A stretch of 64,000 bases of DNA, from positions 124,001-188,000 of the forward strand of contig NZ_CP123897.1 in assembly GCF_029910655.1 (NCBI RefSeq), in the 5' to 3' direction. Positions 9,461-17,930 of this stretch are shown here, one piece after another. A program made the position numbers and the translations under genes. Under the pieces are notes generated by a model. The model did not search any database. It was not told the origin of the DNA and saw nothing but the letters and a program-made list of their open reading frames with translations. Origin of the DNA: Methylomonas sp. UP202 (GTDB taxonomy: Bacteria; Pseudomonadota; Gammaproteobacteria; Methylococcales; Methylomonadaceae). Within the stretch, counting starts at the first letter, position 1; each line of letters begins with the position of its first letter.

Positions 9461-9799
9461 TTTTGATGAGTTGTTTTCGATGTTGCATCGCTAAGTGATT
9501 ATGTCGGCTAAGGAATTTAAGTTACCCACAAAACCTGTGGATAACTCTGTGGATGGAGGCGAATACGGACCGCTTAGTGTCGGATTTAATTACAGATTTG
9601 TTAAATTGCGTAAATTTGAGCCAATGTAATTTATCTTTAGTTATCAATGGCTTGAAATCAATCTTCGGCAGGCTCCATCGTTTTCCGTCTAGGCGGTGAG
9701 GCTTCGGGCGTTTGCTCCGTTTTTGTGCATAACTTGTTACAAAACTGAGGGAAATAACACAGCTTGGAGAAGGAAACCCTGTCCGATATTCGACAATGC
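9461..9799. other. Intergenic region upstream of priA (339 bp)
   Basis: Most of this stretch is AT-rich relative to the surrounding genes. It contains three DnaA-box-like 9-mers at 9522-9556 and the rest of a duplicated element (see the separate repeat entry). The priA promoter must lie here, since the upstream gene dsbB ends at 9800, but I cannot pick a convincing -35/-10 pair. Short open frames on either strand have no coding look. Confidence 0.5.
9522..9654 (+). repeat. Copy A of a duplicated intergenic element with DnaA-box-like sequences
   Basis: Three 9-mers with fixed spacing: TTACCCACA (9522-9530), 5 nt, TGTGGATAA (9536-9544, a perfect reverse DnaA box), 3 nt, TGTGGATGG (9548-9556). 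The first two can pair as a short hairpin (CCACA/TGTGG). After a variable stretch come TTAAATTG (9601-9608), CCAAT (9621-9625) and ttatcaatggcttg (9641-9654). The same blocks in the same order, with offsets differing by at most 2 nt, occur at 38197-38327. Seen directly in sequence; function unknown. Confidence 0.7.
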
Positions 9800-10312
9800 T
9801 TATTCGCTAATATGCGGTGTCGAATCGCCCCATAGCAGCCCGGCCCAGGTCGCCAGCAACAGGAAAGCAAACAAGGTCCAGGCCGGTATGCTCAATCCCA
9901 GTAAGGTCCAGTCGATCTTGGCGCATTCGCCGGTGCCGCTCAACATCAATTTGATGGTGTCGGCCAGCGGGAAATTCTGAAATACGTATTCCAGGCCGGG
10001 GCTGCATTCCGGTACCTCCTCCGGCGGCAAATGCTGCAACCACACGTGACGGGCGGAAACGCTGGCGCCGATCAATGCGGCGGCGGCGGCCAAAACCGCA
10101 TAGATCTTACGGCCGCGGTTGTGCAGGCCCGCCGCCAGGAAAATCAAGCCGGTGGCCAGTATGGCCAAGCGCTGCGAAATACACAGCGGACAGGGCTCCA
10201 GCTCTTCGACAAATTGCAAATAGGCACCGACGGCCAGCAAGCCGGCGCAGGCCATAAAACCGATAAAGAACCGCGCGCGCGGACTGAAATAATCAAAAAG
10301 CGAGCTGATCAT
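9800..10312 (-). CDS. dsbB: Disulfide bond formation protein B
   Basis: A 170-residue inner-membrane quinone reductase that re-oxidises DsbA. Four transmembrane segments are visible. The first periplasmic loop carries the CxxC pair in 'EPCPLCISQR' at about residues 41-44, and the second carries the other redox pair in 'VPECSPGLEY' and 'GTGECAKIDW'. These are the four conserved DsbB cysteines. Length is typical (about 170-176). The gene stands alone; no dsbA is adjacent. Confidence 0.93.
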   Translation of the reverse strand: MISSLFDYFSPRARFFIGFMACAGLLAVGAYLQFVEELEPCPLCISQRLAILATGLIFLAAGLHNRGRKIYAVLAAAAALIGASVSARHVWLQHLPPEEVPECSPGLEYVFQNFPLADTIKLMLSGTGECAKIDWTLLGLSIPAWTLFAFLLLATWAGLLWGDSTPHISE

Positions 10313-10437
10313 AACGAATGAGGGCTAAATTTGGAGTATGAAAAATCGGTTCGAAGCGGAGGCTTTCGAACCGCGCTAACCATCCGCGACATGTTAACAA
10401 CTTCGCGCTGCGATGGCTTATCGGGTCTAGCATTCCG

Positions 10438-11142
10438 CTAAATATCGCAAAACTCGTCTTCGACATCTTTTTTAAAAGCCCGAATTTCCCGAGTCGGCCC
10501 CAGAATGACCAGAATGTCGCCGGCGTTCAAGCGGCGTTCGGTTTGTTCGCTGACAAACTGCAACTGATCGCCGGCCTGTTGATCGACGATGCCGATCAGT
10601 ATCAAATTGTATTGCGTCCCCAGCTCCAGTTGCTCGACCGTACGGCCTTGTAAATAGCTGGTTTGAGGAATCGCGATTTCCGCCATCCGCAAATCGTGGC
10701 GGCCGAATACGGTGTGGTCGAAAATATCGGTAATGTCGGGCCGTTTCAGCATGTCGTGAATCTTGCGGCCGCAAATTTCGTAGGGATCGATGATTTTGTT
10801 GGCGCCGGCCGCCAGCAGTTTTTCCGCCGATTCCGGGCTGTCGACGATGGCGATGATGACCAGTTTCTTGTCCATCGCTCGCGCCGACAAGGTCAGAAAC
10901 ACGTTTTCGGAGTCGTCGTCGAAAAAACAAAACAGGATGTCGATATCCCGACCGATGCCTATCGATTTCAATTCCTCGTCGCTACGAAAATCGATCGTGG
11001 CCGATTCGAAGCCGTTTTCAGCGGCCATCGCGGTATGCAGCGGCCGATGGTCGATAACCAGGATGTCGTGGTGCTCGCGATCCAGGCGGCTGATGGCCTC
11101 GAACGACAGGCGGTTGTAGCCGAATACGGCGACCTTTTTCAT
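10438..11142 (-). CDS. RCK/TrkA-type regulatory protein coupled to the K+ channel gene
   Basis: A 234-residue cytoplasmic protein. It has an N-terminal Rossmann-type TrkA-N (RCK-N) domain starting 'KKVAVFGYNRLSFEAISRL', with the acidic end of beta-2 in 'ILVIDHRP', and a C-terminal TrkA-C (RCK-C) domain ('GRTVEQLELGTQYNLILIGIV' through 'GDILVILGPTREIRAF'). The glycine motif is degenerate (G-Y-N-R instead of GxGxxG), so nucleotide binding may differ. I start it at the ATG at 11142, which overlaps the channel stop as ATGA; an in-frame ATG at 11160 would add six residues inside the channel gene. Translational coupling points to a partner or gating subunit for that channel (inference). Confidence 0.85.
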   Translation of the reverse strand: MKKVAVFGYNRLSFEAISRLDREHHDILVIDHRPLHTAMAAENGFESATIDFRSDEELKSIGIGRDIDILFCFFDDDSENVFLTLSARAMDKKLVIIAIVDSPESAEKLLAAGANKIIDPYEICGRKIHDMLKRPDITDIFDHTVFGRHDLRMAEIAIPQTSYLQGRTVEQLELGTQYNLILIGIVDQQAGDQLQFVSEQTERRLNAGDILVILGPTREIRAFKKDVEDEFCDI

Positions 11143-12743
11143 GGCGACGTCCTGTTCCATAAGCGGCGCTGCTCGACCTGATCGCGAAAATGATCGATCC
11201 CGTATTTCCGCCCCAGCAACACCAGCAAATCGCCGTGGCGCAGGATGAATTTTTCTTCGGGATTGAAGTAAAAATGCTGCTGTTTCACCTGGTACTTGTT
11301 CTTGTGCTTGAAATGGATGGGATTGTCGCTGATCACGCCCAGCAGCGTCAGCTTGTTTTGCCGTAATTCCAACTGACCGATACGGCGGTTGTCGAGCGGT
11401 GAGTTTTCGGTGACCAAAACGGTTTCCATCGTAATCTCGGTCTGGTTTTGCAGAATCCCGGAAATCGCCTCGAAGGCCACCGGCTGGCCGACGAACTCGG
11501 CGGCCAGCAGCCCGGCGACTTCGAAGGGCCGAATCACGTTGTCCGCGCCGGCTTGGTAGAGTTTGTTGACGTTTTCGTGGCGGTTGGCACGGGAAATAAT
11601 CCGCACGCTTTTATTCAAATGCCGGCCGGTCAGCGTGATGTAAACGTTGACGACGTCGTCGCCGGTGATGCACAAAATCGCGGTGGCGCCACGATTGATG
11701 CCGGCGTTCAGTAACACTTCGTTTTTGCTGGCATCGTTTTGCACCGCCAGATACCCCAGGTTTTTGGCCTGGACGACGTTAGCCTCCTTGCGGTCGATAA
11801 TGATGAAAGGCTGTTGCTCCCGATGCAGATGGCGGGCGATTTCCTGGCCGACCCGGCCGAAGCCGCAAATGATGATGAAGCTTTTGTAGCGGTCCAGTTC
11901 GGCATAGGCGCGACTTTCGCGTAGCGACAGCATTTTTTCGGCGAAGGCGGCGATCAGAATCGACGTAAAAAACGACAACACGCCGATGCTGGTTAGAATC
12001 AGAAACACCGCGACCCATCGTCCGCCGGTGGTTTGCGGGGTAATGTCGCCGTAACCGACCGTCGCCAAGGTCACGACGGCCCAATAGAAGGCGTCGAACA
12101 TGGTTTTGATGCTGCCGCCCGCCAACTGGTATTCGAACATGTAAATCGCCACGCTGGCGATAAACAGCAAGAAACCGCTGAAAATCAGCAAGGTGGTCAG
12201 TTCGTAGCGCCGGCTGGCCAGCACGTTGGCAAACAATTTGGCGCTATCCGAGTAGCGGAACAGCTTGAACAAGCGGAATACGATAAAAATGCGCAAGATG
12301 TCCAACGGTCGATAGCTGGGCAAAATTGCCAAAATATCGATCACCGCGAACGCCGAACTCATGTATTCCAGTTCCTTCGCGAGGATGCGCTTGCCGGCCG
12401 CCGGCAAATTGAACGGCAAATTCAAGTACAGGGCTTTTTCGTATTCTTCGATGATGATTTTGTAGGAATCCGAATAAATCCAACCGCGCAGCAGGTACTC
12501 GGCAATGAATACCGCCAGGATTGCCTGCTCGAAATAGCCGCCCATGGTGCTGGCCTGATGTTCGATCCGGTACAGTAAAAAAATCACGCTCAACACGATC
12601 AAGCCGATCATGATGCTGTCGAAACGTCGTTTACTCGGGCTATGCGGCTCTTCCAACAGTAGATAAAAAAACCGTTTGCTGCGCCGGTAGCCGTCGGCCG
12701 ACTTCAGGAAATACGCGGCGTAAACGATTAGTTTGGAAAACAT
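11139..12743 (-). CDS. Voltage-gated-like potassium channel with fused RCK domain
   Basis: A 534-residue inner-membrane K+ channel. Hydrophobic segments before the pore include an S4-like helix with spaced basic residues ('LRIFIVFRLFKLFRYS', ~150-164). The pore helix and selectivity filter are clear: TVGYGD at 228-233, within 'DAFYWAVVTLATVGYGDITP'. The last helix is followed at ~289 by an RCK domain with a complete glycine motif ('FIIICGFGRVGQEIARHL') and acidic 'FIIIDRKE', then a TrkA-C domain to the end ('HGDLLVLLGRKYGIDHF'). Ligand-gated K+ flux for osmotic or pH homeostasis is expected. Its stop overlaps the start of a second, free-standing RCK protein. Confidence 0.92.
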   Translation of the reverse strand: MFSKLIVYAAYFLKSADGYRRSKRFFYLLLEEPHSPSKRRFDSIMIGLIVLSVIFLLYRIEHQASTMGGYFEQAILAVFIAEYLLRGWIYSDSYKIIIEEYEKALYLNLPFNLPAAGKRILAKELEYMSSAFAVIDILAILPSYRPLDILRIFIVFRLFKLFRYSDSAKLFANVLASRRYELTTLLIFSGFLLFIASVAIYMFEYQLAGGSIKTMFDAFYWAVVTLATVGYGDITPQTTGGRWVAVFLILTSIGVLSFFTSILIAAFAEKMLSLRESRAYAELDRYKSFIIICGFGRVGQEIARHLHREQQPFIIIDRKEANVVQAKNLGYLAVQNDASKNEVLLNAGINRGATAILCITGDDVVNVYITLTGRHLNKSVRIISRANRHENVNKLYQAGADNVIRPFEVAGLLAAEFVGQPVAFEAISGILQNQTEITMETVLVTENSPLDNRRIGQLELRQNKLTLLGVISDNPIHFKHKNKYQVKQQHFYFNPEEKFILRHGDLLVLLGRKYGIDHFRDQVEQRRLWNRTSP

Positions 12744-12746
12744 GGC

Positions 12747-13466
12747 TCAGGGCTGATGGGGTGGTTTCTTAAAGTCGACGACCTTGCAGGCCGGGCCGAG
12801 GTTGATTTCGTCGATCACCAAATGCGGGCCGGCTTGCAAGATGTAGAGCGCCGCGTCGGCGACGTCGGCGGCGTTCAAGGCTTGCCCCGCTTGTTTGCCC
12901 GGCGCGAAGTGCAAGTCGTCGAAAAACGCGGTATCGACCATGCCGGGGTTGATCAAGGATACCCGAACGCCGCTCTTGCCGCATTCCTCGCGTAACGCCT
13001 GACTAAAACCGCGTAACGCAAACTTGCTGGCGCAATAGATGCTGCCGTTACGGCTACCTTTCAGCGCGGCTTCCGAGCCGATATAGAGCAGATTGGCGTG
13101 AGCTTGTTGTTTGAGCTTGGGCAGTAGCGCCCGCGTCAAACAAGCTTGAGCGGTGAAGTTGACGGTCATGAGTCGTTCGATCTGCGTCGGCGAACATTGC
13201 TCGAGCGCGCCGAACCGGCCGTAACCGGCCGCGAACACCGCACCGTCGAGATCCGGAAAATCCTGCTGCAAACGCTTCGCAAACGGCGCGATGGCGGACA
13301 AATCCGCCAAATCCAGGGTCATTGGATAAAAACGCGGATGGACCCGCTCGAAACGACGACTATCTCGGGACGTGCCGATCACGCGATGGCCTTGTTGCAA
13401 CAGACGCCGGGCGATTGCACGGCCGATGCCCGAGCTCGCGCCGGTGACCAGGATTGCGCGACTCAT
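12747..13466 (-). CDS. Short-chain dehydrogenase/reductase (SDR family)
   Basis: A 239-residue classical SDR. The NAD(P)-binding motif TGASSGIG sits at residues ~8-15. An Arg just after beta-2 ('VIGTSRDSRRFERV') suggests NADP preference. The catalytic motif is Y-C-A-S-K in 'GSIYCASKFALRGFSQAL', with the Ser in 'LLYIGSEAALKGS', and 'NPGMVDTAFF' follows. I start it at the ATG at 13466, which overlaps the stop of the upstream radical SAM gene (ATGA); an ATG three codons earlier is possible. The coupling suggests a shared process, but the substrate is unknown. Confidence 0.9.
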   Translation of the reverse strand: MSRAILVTGASSGIGRAIARRLLQQGHRVIGTSRDSRRFERVHPRFYPMTLDLADLSAIAPFAKRLQQDFPDLDGAVFAAGYGRFGALEQCSPTQIERLMTVNFTAQACLTRALLPKLKQQAHANLLYIGSEAALKGSRNGSIYCASKFALRGFSQALREECGKSGVRVSLINPGMVDTAFFDDLHFAPGKQAGQALNAADVADAALYILQAGPHLVIDEINLGPACKVVDFKKPPHQP

Positions 13467-14455
13467 GGCACGCACCGGAAAAACCGGGCTTCGTCTACAT
13501 ACTGCCGCAACATCTCGCTGCAGTCGGCGATCATCGCTTGTTCCAGATCGGCGCGATAAGACACCAGGCCGGCCGAGGTTTGCAACGGACTGGCAAACAG
13601 GCGCTCGTCCGGATAGAGCTTATGTATCTTCTTGAAATACGCCTCGGGCAAGCGGAAGGCGCCGAGGCTGACCGAATGCAAGGTTTCGGCATCCAACGTC
13701 GCGAAGACTTGCTGGAACAAAGTCCTGTATTGGTCGCGGTAGTCGTGTTGGTAAATCAGCGGATCGAAACGCAGCCCGATCGGCCAGCCCTGTTGTTGCA
13801 ATTTGGCCGCCGCCTCCAGGCGCTTGGCAAGGCCGGGTGCCTTGGCTTCGACCTGATCGGCCACCGCATCCGGCGCCAAGCTGAATGCGACGACGCAACG
13901 CGGCCATGGCCGGCGCGTCAACAGGCTGCGAATTTGAGTGCTCTTGGTACGCAATTCCAGCCAGGCATTGGGTAGCGTCTCGAAAAACGGCAGGAATTGC
14001 TCGGCAAAGCCGGTGATCGGCTCCAGGGCTAGGCTGTCGCAATCGTAGCCCGAGAAAAAATAGACAGCTTCGTCGGGTGTTTCGGCGCAAATTTGGCCAA
14101 TTTCATGCTGAAAATCCTCGAAATTGACGAATAACACGTAATTGGCCGACTGGTACATGCCTTGCAAAAAGCAGTAGCGACAGTCGTACAGGCAATTGAG
14201 CATGTGCGAGAAATAGAAATTGCGTGTCCCGCCAATCCCGTAACCGGCCGGCGCCGGCAGCGCGAAATTCCGGTATTTCTCGGCCAGGATCAGTGCCGGC
14301 CTTTGCTTTTGCATGCGAAAATTCTGCGCCCTGGGATTGAAGACTTCGCCGTAACGCGCGCACTCCACCACGCGCGCTCGCGGAAAGCGGGCGCGTATCG
14401 CCGCCGTGCGGGAATGCCCGGCGACGGCGGCTTCGATATACAAGGTATCTATCAT
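13463..14455 (-). CDS. Spore photoproduct lyase-family radical SAM protein
   Basis: A 330-residue radical SAM protein related to spore photoproduct lyase (SplB). The cluster motif is C-X3-C-X2-C in 'LNCLYDCRYCFLQG', preceded by the family phrase 'NFYFSHM' and followed by 'YVLFVNFEDF'. 'RYGEVFNPRAQNF' and 'QKQRPALILAEKY' near the N-terminus are also typical. Non-sporulating gammaproteobacteria carry such homologues and their role is unclear; DNA photolesion repair is only one possibility. I place the start at 14455 ('MIDTLYIEAAVAGHS') instead of the ATG at 14497. A TATAAT on the minus strand at 14501-14496 overlaps that upstream ATG, so it may lie before the transcription start. It is coupled to the SDR gene. 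Confidence 0.85.
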   Translation of the reverse strand: MIDTLYIEAAVAGHSRTAAIRARFPRARVVECARYGEVFNPRAQNFRMQKQRPALILAEKYRNFALPAPAGYGIGGTRNFYFSHMLNCLYDCRYCFLQGMYQSANYVLFVNFEDFQHEIGQICAETPDEAVYFFSGYDCDSLALEPITGFAEQFLPFFETLPNAWLELRTKSTQIRSLLTRRPWPRCVVAFSLAPDAVADQVEAKAPGLAKRLEAAAKLQQQGWPIGLRFDPLIYQHDYRDQYRTLFQQVFATLDAETLHSVSLGAFRLPEAYFKKIHKLYPDERLFASPLQTSAGLVSYRADLEQAMIADCSEMLRQYVDEARFFRCVP

Positions 14456-14563
14456 GCGGGCATAAATAGCGAAAGCAAAACTCGGTCGGGCGTTCATTAT
14501 AAATGACGATAGGCCGGGGTCGGCGCTTGCTGATAGAATCGCCGCTTTTAACCCGACTCAGCC

Positions 14564-15505
14564 ATGCGATTGATCAGAGGCCTGCACCATCTGGAGCCGT
14601 TGCGCGACGGTTGCGCATTGACGATAGGCAATTTCGACGGACTGCATCTTGGCCACCGCCGTGTCATCGAAACCTTGGCCGAGCATGGCCGCCGCCTGCA
14701 CCTGCCGACCGTGGCGATGGTGTTCGAGCCCCAGCCGCTGGAATATTTTCTAGGCGACCACGCCCCGTCGCGGTTGACCCGCTTACGGGAAAAAGCCATT
14801 CAATTCGCCAAATTGCCGATAGACGAACTGTTGGTGCTGCCTTTCAATCGGACTCTGGCGGATTGCGATGCCGAACATTTCATCCGTGACATTTTGGTCG
14901 AACGCCTGCGCGTCAAACATTTGGTGGTTGGCGACGATTTTCATTTCGGCAAGGCCAGGCGCGGCAATTTTGCGATGCTGCAGCATTTCGGCGAACAGTA
15001 CAGTTTCGCGGTCGAAGACAGCCATTCCTTCGAGGTCGATAGTTTGCGGGTCAGCAGTACGTTAATTCGCGACGCGCTCAGCGAAGGCCAATTGGCGTTG
15101 GCTCGAACCATGTTGGGCCGCGATTTTTCGGTGTGCGGACGGGTAGCGCACGGCGACAAACGCGGCCGCGAACTGGGTTTTCCGACCGCCAACGTACGGA
15201 TGTTTCGCAAAAATACGCCGATAGTCGGCGTGTACGCGGTGACGATGAGCGGTCTGGACGGTAACGAATATCCTGGGGTTGCCAACGTCGGCACGCGTCC
15301 TACCGTCGACGGCGGCGCCAAAGTGGTCTTGGAAACGCATTTATTCGATTTCAATCAAGATATTTACGGCCATTACGTGGAAGTTCATTTCAAACGCAAA
15401 TTGCGTAACGAAACCCGCTTTGCGTCGTTGGCAGCCTTGAAAGCGCAAATTGAATTGGATGTGGTCGATGCGCGGCGGTTTTTCGCCGAGGAGGAAGCGC
15501 GATGA
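14564..15505 (+). CDS. ribF: Bifunctional riboflavin kinase/FAD synthetase
   Basis: A 313-residue enzyme that phosphorylates riboflavin to FMN and adenylylates FMN to FAD. The N-terminal nucleotidyltransferase domain begins 'LTIGNFDGLHLGHRRVI' (the G-N-F-D-G-x-H-x-G-H motif). The flavokinase domain in the second half shows 'GRVAHGDKRGRELGFPTAN' (the G-x-x-x-G-F-P-T-A-N signature), 'YPGVANVGTRPTVDGG' and 'YGHYVEVHFKRKLRNETRF'. Length matches the family (~310). The stop overlaps the start of a small DUF1289 gene (ATGA). Confidence 0.95.
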   Translation: MRLIRGLHHLEPLRDGCALTIGNFDGLHLGHRRVIETLAEHGRRLHLPTVAMVFEPQPLEYFLGDHAPSRLTRLREKAIQFAKLPIDELLVLPFNRTLADCDAEHFIRDILVERLRVKHLVVGDDFHFGKARRGNFAMLQHFGEQYSFAVEDSHSFEVDSLRVSSTLIRDALSEGQLALARTMLGRDFSVCGRVAHGDKRGRELGFPTANVRMFRKNTPIVGVYAVTMSGLDGNEYPGVANVGTRPTVDGGAKVVLETHLFDFNQDIYGHYVEVHFKRKLRNETRFASLAALKAQIELDVVDARRFFAEEEAR

Positions 15506-15732
15506 GTGGGCTGGATCGGGTGGCTTCGCCCTGCGTGCGCAATTGTTGTCTGGACGACGAGGATGTTTGCTTGGGATGCTTCCGAAGTTTGTCGGAAATT
15601 TGCGGCTGGAGCGTCGCCGACGACCGCGAGCGATTGAGTTGCTTGGCCCGCGCCGAACAGCGCAAAGCGGCCAAAAAGTCGCCGAAAGCTCAAGCAGGAG
15701 CCGGCGAGCCGACCGGCGGAATCTCACCGTAA
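15502..15732 (+). CDS. DUF1289 family small cysteine-rich protein
   Basis: A 76-residue protein with the DUF1289 signature 'SPCVRNCCLDDEDVCLGCFRS' followed by 'LSEICGW'. The cysteines (C-X3-C, then C-X2-C) look suited to binding a metal or Fe-S cluster, although the family function is not established. The C-terminal ~25 residues are low-complexity (Lys, Ala, Gly). It starts inside the ribF stop codon, so it is translated with ribF; a link to flavin metabolism is only suggested by that coupling. Confidence 0.85.
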   Translation: MSGLDRVASPCVRNCCLDDEDVCLGCFRSLSEICGWSVADDRERLSCLARAEQRKAAKKSPKAQAGAGEPTGGISP

Positions 15733-15821
15733 AATCCAAGGAGACAACGGTTACTACTTCGGATCGGCAAATCACGCAACATTCGCCGATCCGCGCAATG
15801 GCGCGCGCCGCCTCGAAAATC

Positions 15822-16277
15822 TCACATCTTATGGGTCTGAATCGTCAATCCGAGCTGTTGATACCGCCGATAGCGCTGGCGACCGGCTTGTTTGCTGGCT
15901 TCACTGTTGTCAAGGATCTCGAGTATCCGCTCGGTCGGAGGCGAGGTCGGCGGAAAGTCGGCGGACAGGTTGACAATGACACCGCGCCAGTTTTCCGGAA
16001 TATCGCCGACGCCGATCAGAATCGTGCCGGGGTGGCCGGGCAGCGTGCCCGAATAGCGTTGATGAGGCACGAAACTGCCGGCCCGAAACGTCCACAAGCG
16101 CTTGTCCATCAATTCGGCCTGTTCCGCCGAATCCGTGAGCACATAACAAAATCGGCCGCTACGGTAGATCTTTTCGATCAGCTTGCAGGCGAATTCGTGG
16201 CGCTGCTCCGGATCGTGCGAGCTCAGCACGTAAAAGCTGACTTCAGGCGCAGCGGGCGAGTAGCCGGGCTCGGTCAT
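15822..16277 (-). CDS. holC: DNA polymerase III subunit chi
   Basis: A 151-residue clamp-loader accessory subunit that contacts SSB and psi. Recognisable features are 'EVSFYVLSSHDPEQRHEFACKLIEKIYRSG' with the 'CYVLTDS' strand, 'LDKRLWTF'-like text ('MDKRLWTFRAGSFVPHQ'), and 'IVNLSADFPPTS'. The position directly downstream of pepA is the standard gammaproteobacterial arrangement. I chose the ATG at 16277, which gives the usual chi length; the frame extends to a TTG at 16346, only 8 bases from the pepA stop, but that stretch looks non-conserved and has no ribosome binding site. Confidence 0.88.
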   Translation of the reverse strand: MTEPGYSPAAPEVSFYVLSSHDPEQRHEFACKLIEKIYRSGRFCYVLTDSAEQAELMDKRLWTFRAGSFVPHQRYSGTLPGHPGTILIGVGDIPENWRGVIVNLSADFPPTSPPTERILEILDNSEASKQAGRQRYRRYQQLGLTIQTHKM

Positions 16278-16353
16278 GTCGTTGGCGCGGTTTGGTCGGG
16301 AGCTTGAAGCCGCGACCGGCTCGCGGCCGCGGTCAATTTCCCCCAAAACGAAC

Positions 16354-17838
16354 TTACGCGGTTGCTCGGTTCAATAAATACTGAGTCAGCAACGGCACCG
16401 GTCGGCCGGTCGCGCCTTTGTTCGCACCGGTGCGCCAAGCGGTGCCGGCGACGTCGATATGAGCCCAGCGGAAATCCTCGGCGAATTTGGACAGAAACAC
16501 TGCTGCGGTGATGCTGCCGCCGTCTGGACCGCCGATGTTGGCCAGATCGGCAAAATTGGATTTAAGCTGTTCCTGGTATTCTTCCCAGATCGGCATGCGC
16601 CAGAGCATGTCGCAGGCGGTTTCGCTAGCGCCCAGCAGATCGTTGCACAACTTGTCGTCGTTGCCGAACAGGCCGCTCGGCACTCGGCCCAACGCGACGA
16701 TGCAGGCACCGGTCAGCGTGGCCATGTCGATCACCACGTCGGGATTGTATTTTTTGGCGTAGGTCAGCGTGTCGCACAGTATCAAGCGGCCTTCGGCATC
16801 GGTGTTCAGCACTTCGATGGTTTTGCCGGACATGCTGGTCAAAATGTCGCCCGGTTTGTTGGCGGCGCCGTCCGGCAGGTTTTCCGAGGACGGGATCAGG
16901 CCAACAATGTTAAGCGGCAAATTCAATTGGGTGACCGCCCGCAGAATCCCTAACACACTAGCCCCGCCGCACATGTCGTACTTCATTTCGTCCATGCCTT
17001 GGCCGGGCTTCAGCGAAATGCCGCCGGCGTCGAAAGTCAGGCCCTTGCCGACCAGCACGATGGGCTTGTGGCTACTGTCGCCGCCCTGATAGTCCAGGCA
17101 AATCAGCTTGGCCGGCTGGCGGCTACCGCGCGATACGGCCAGGAACGAGCCCATGCCCAGCGCTTCCATGTCGTGCTCTTCGAGAATTTGGCAGGTCAGC
17201 TTGTCGTGTTGGCCGGCCAGCGCCAAGGCCTGCTCGGCCAGATAAGTCGGCGTGCAGACGTTGCCCGGCAAGTCGCCGAGCGATTTGGCCAATTCGACGC
17301 CGGCCGCGATCGCCGCGCCTTGTTGCAATCCGGCTTCGGCCTGGGCGTGTTGTGCTTCACTGGCAACGATGGCCAGTTGTTGCAACGGAATCTTGTCGTC
17401 GACCTTTTTTGTCGCGCTGTATTGGTAAACGCCGTCGCCGAACAGTTCCACGATTTGCCGGGCTTTCCATTGCACGTCGCCGGCTTCGACGTCGATGTCC
17501 AGCAACGCGGCGGTCGCGGCCTTGACCTTGCTAGCCTTGATCGCGCCGACTGCGGCGATCAGCGCCTTACGGAACTGCTTGCGGCCGATTTTGCCGCGCT
17601 CGCCGAAACCGACCAACACGAGACGTTGAATACCGCCTTCCGGCAAATGGTTGATTAACAGTGTTTCGGCGTTTTTCCCCTTGATGTCGCCCCGGCCGAT
17701 TAGTTTGGAGAGCAGCCCGCCGAATTGTTGGTCTAGCGCCGTCGCGGCCGGGCCGAGTTGTTGGTTTTCGTAGAGGCCAACCAGCAGGCAGTCGCTTTGC
17801 AGTTTGTCTAGGGGAGCGCTTTCTATAAAATAGTCCAT
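16354..17838 (-). CDS. pepA: Leucyl aminopeptidase (M17 family)
   Basis: A 494-residue dizinc cytosolic aminopeptidase, usually hexameric, that in E. coli also acts in cer recombination and transcriptional control. The catalytic core is clear: '[27 protein letters not shown]' supplies metal-binding Lys and Asp residues, and the family signature N-T-D-A-E-G-R-L lies in '[18 protein letters not shown]'. Near the C-terminus '[11 protein letters not shown]' is typical. Length is normal. It is divergent from lptF with a ~90-bp shared intergenic region and lies upstream of holC, the same neighbourhood as in E. coli. Confidence 0.96.
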   Translation of the reverse strand: MDYFIESAPLDKLQSDCLLVGLYENQQLGPAATALDQQFGGLLSKLIGRGDIKGKNAETLLINHLPEGGIQRLVLVGFGERGKIGRKQFRKALIAAVGAIKASKVKAATAALLDIDVEAGDVQWKARQIVELFGDGVYQYSATKKVDDKIPLQQLAIVASEAQHAQAEAGLQQGAAIAAGVELAKSLGDLPGNVCTPTYLAEQALALAGQHDKLTCQILEEHDMEALGMGSFLAVSRGSRQPAKLICLDYQGGDSSHKPIVLVGKGLTFDAGGISLKPGQGMDEMKYDMCGGASVLGILRAVTQLNLPLNIVGLIPSSENLPDGAANKPGDILTSMSGKTIEVLNTDAEGRLILCDTLTYAKKYNPDVVIDMATLTGACIVALGRVPSGLFGNDDKLCNDLLGASETACDMLWRMPIWEEYQEQLKSNFADLANIGGPDGGSITAAVFLSKFAEDFRWAHIDVAGTAWRTGANKGATGRPVPLLTQYLLNRATA

Positions 17839-17930
17839 TGCGATAGGTCGTGGGTGTCTTGGATTGAAGGGGATCGCCGAGGCGCGGCCGGGTTCGCCGG
17901 ATTATACCTTAGAAAATCAGGAGTGCGTTG

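Noticed and set aside
9522-9660. Chromosomal origin of replication (clustered DnaA-box-like 9-mers plus AT-rich DNA)
   Set aside because: Only one perfect box per copy, no dnaA, dnaN, rpmH or gidA nearby, and the same element occurs again at 38197-38327. It is recorded as a duplicated element instead.
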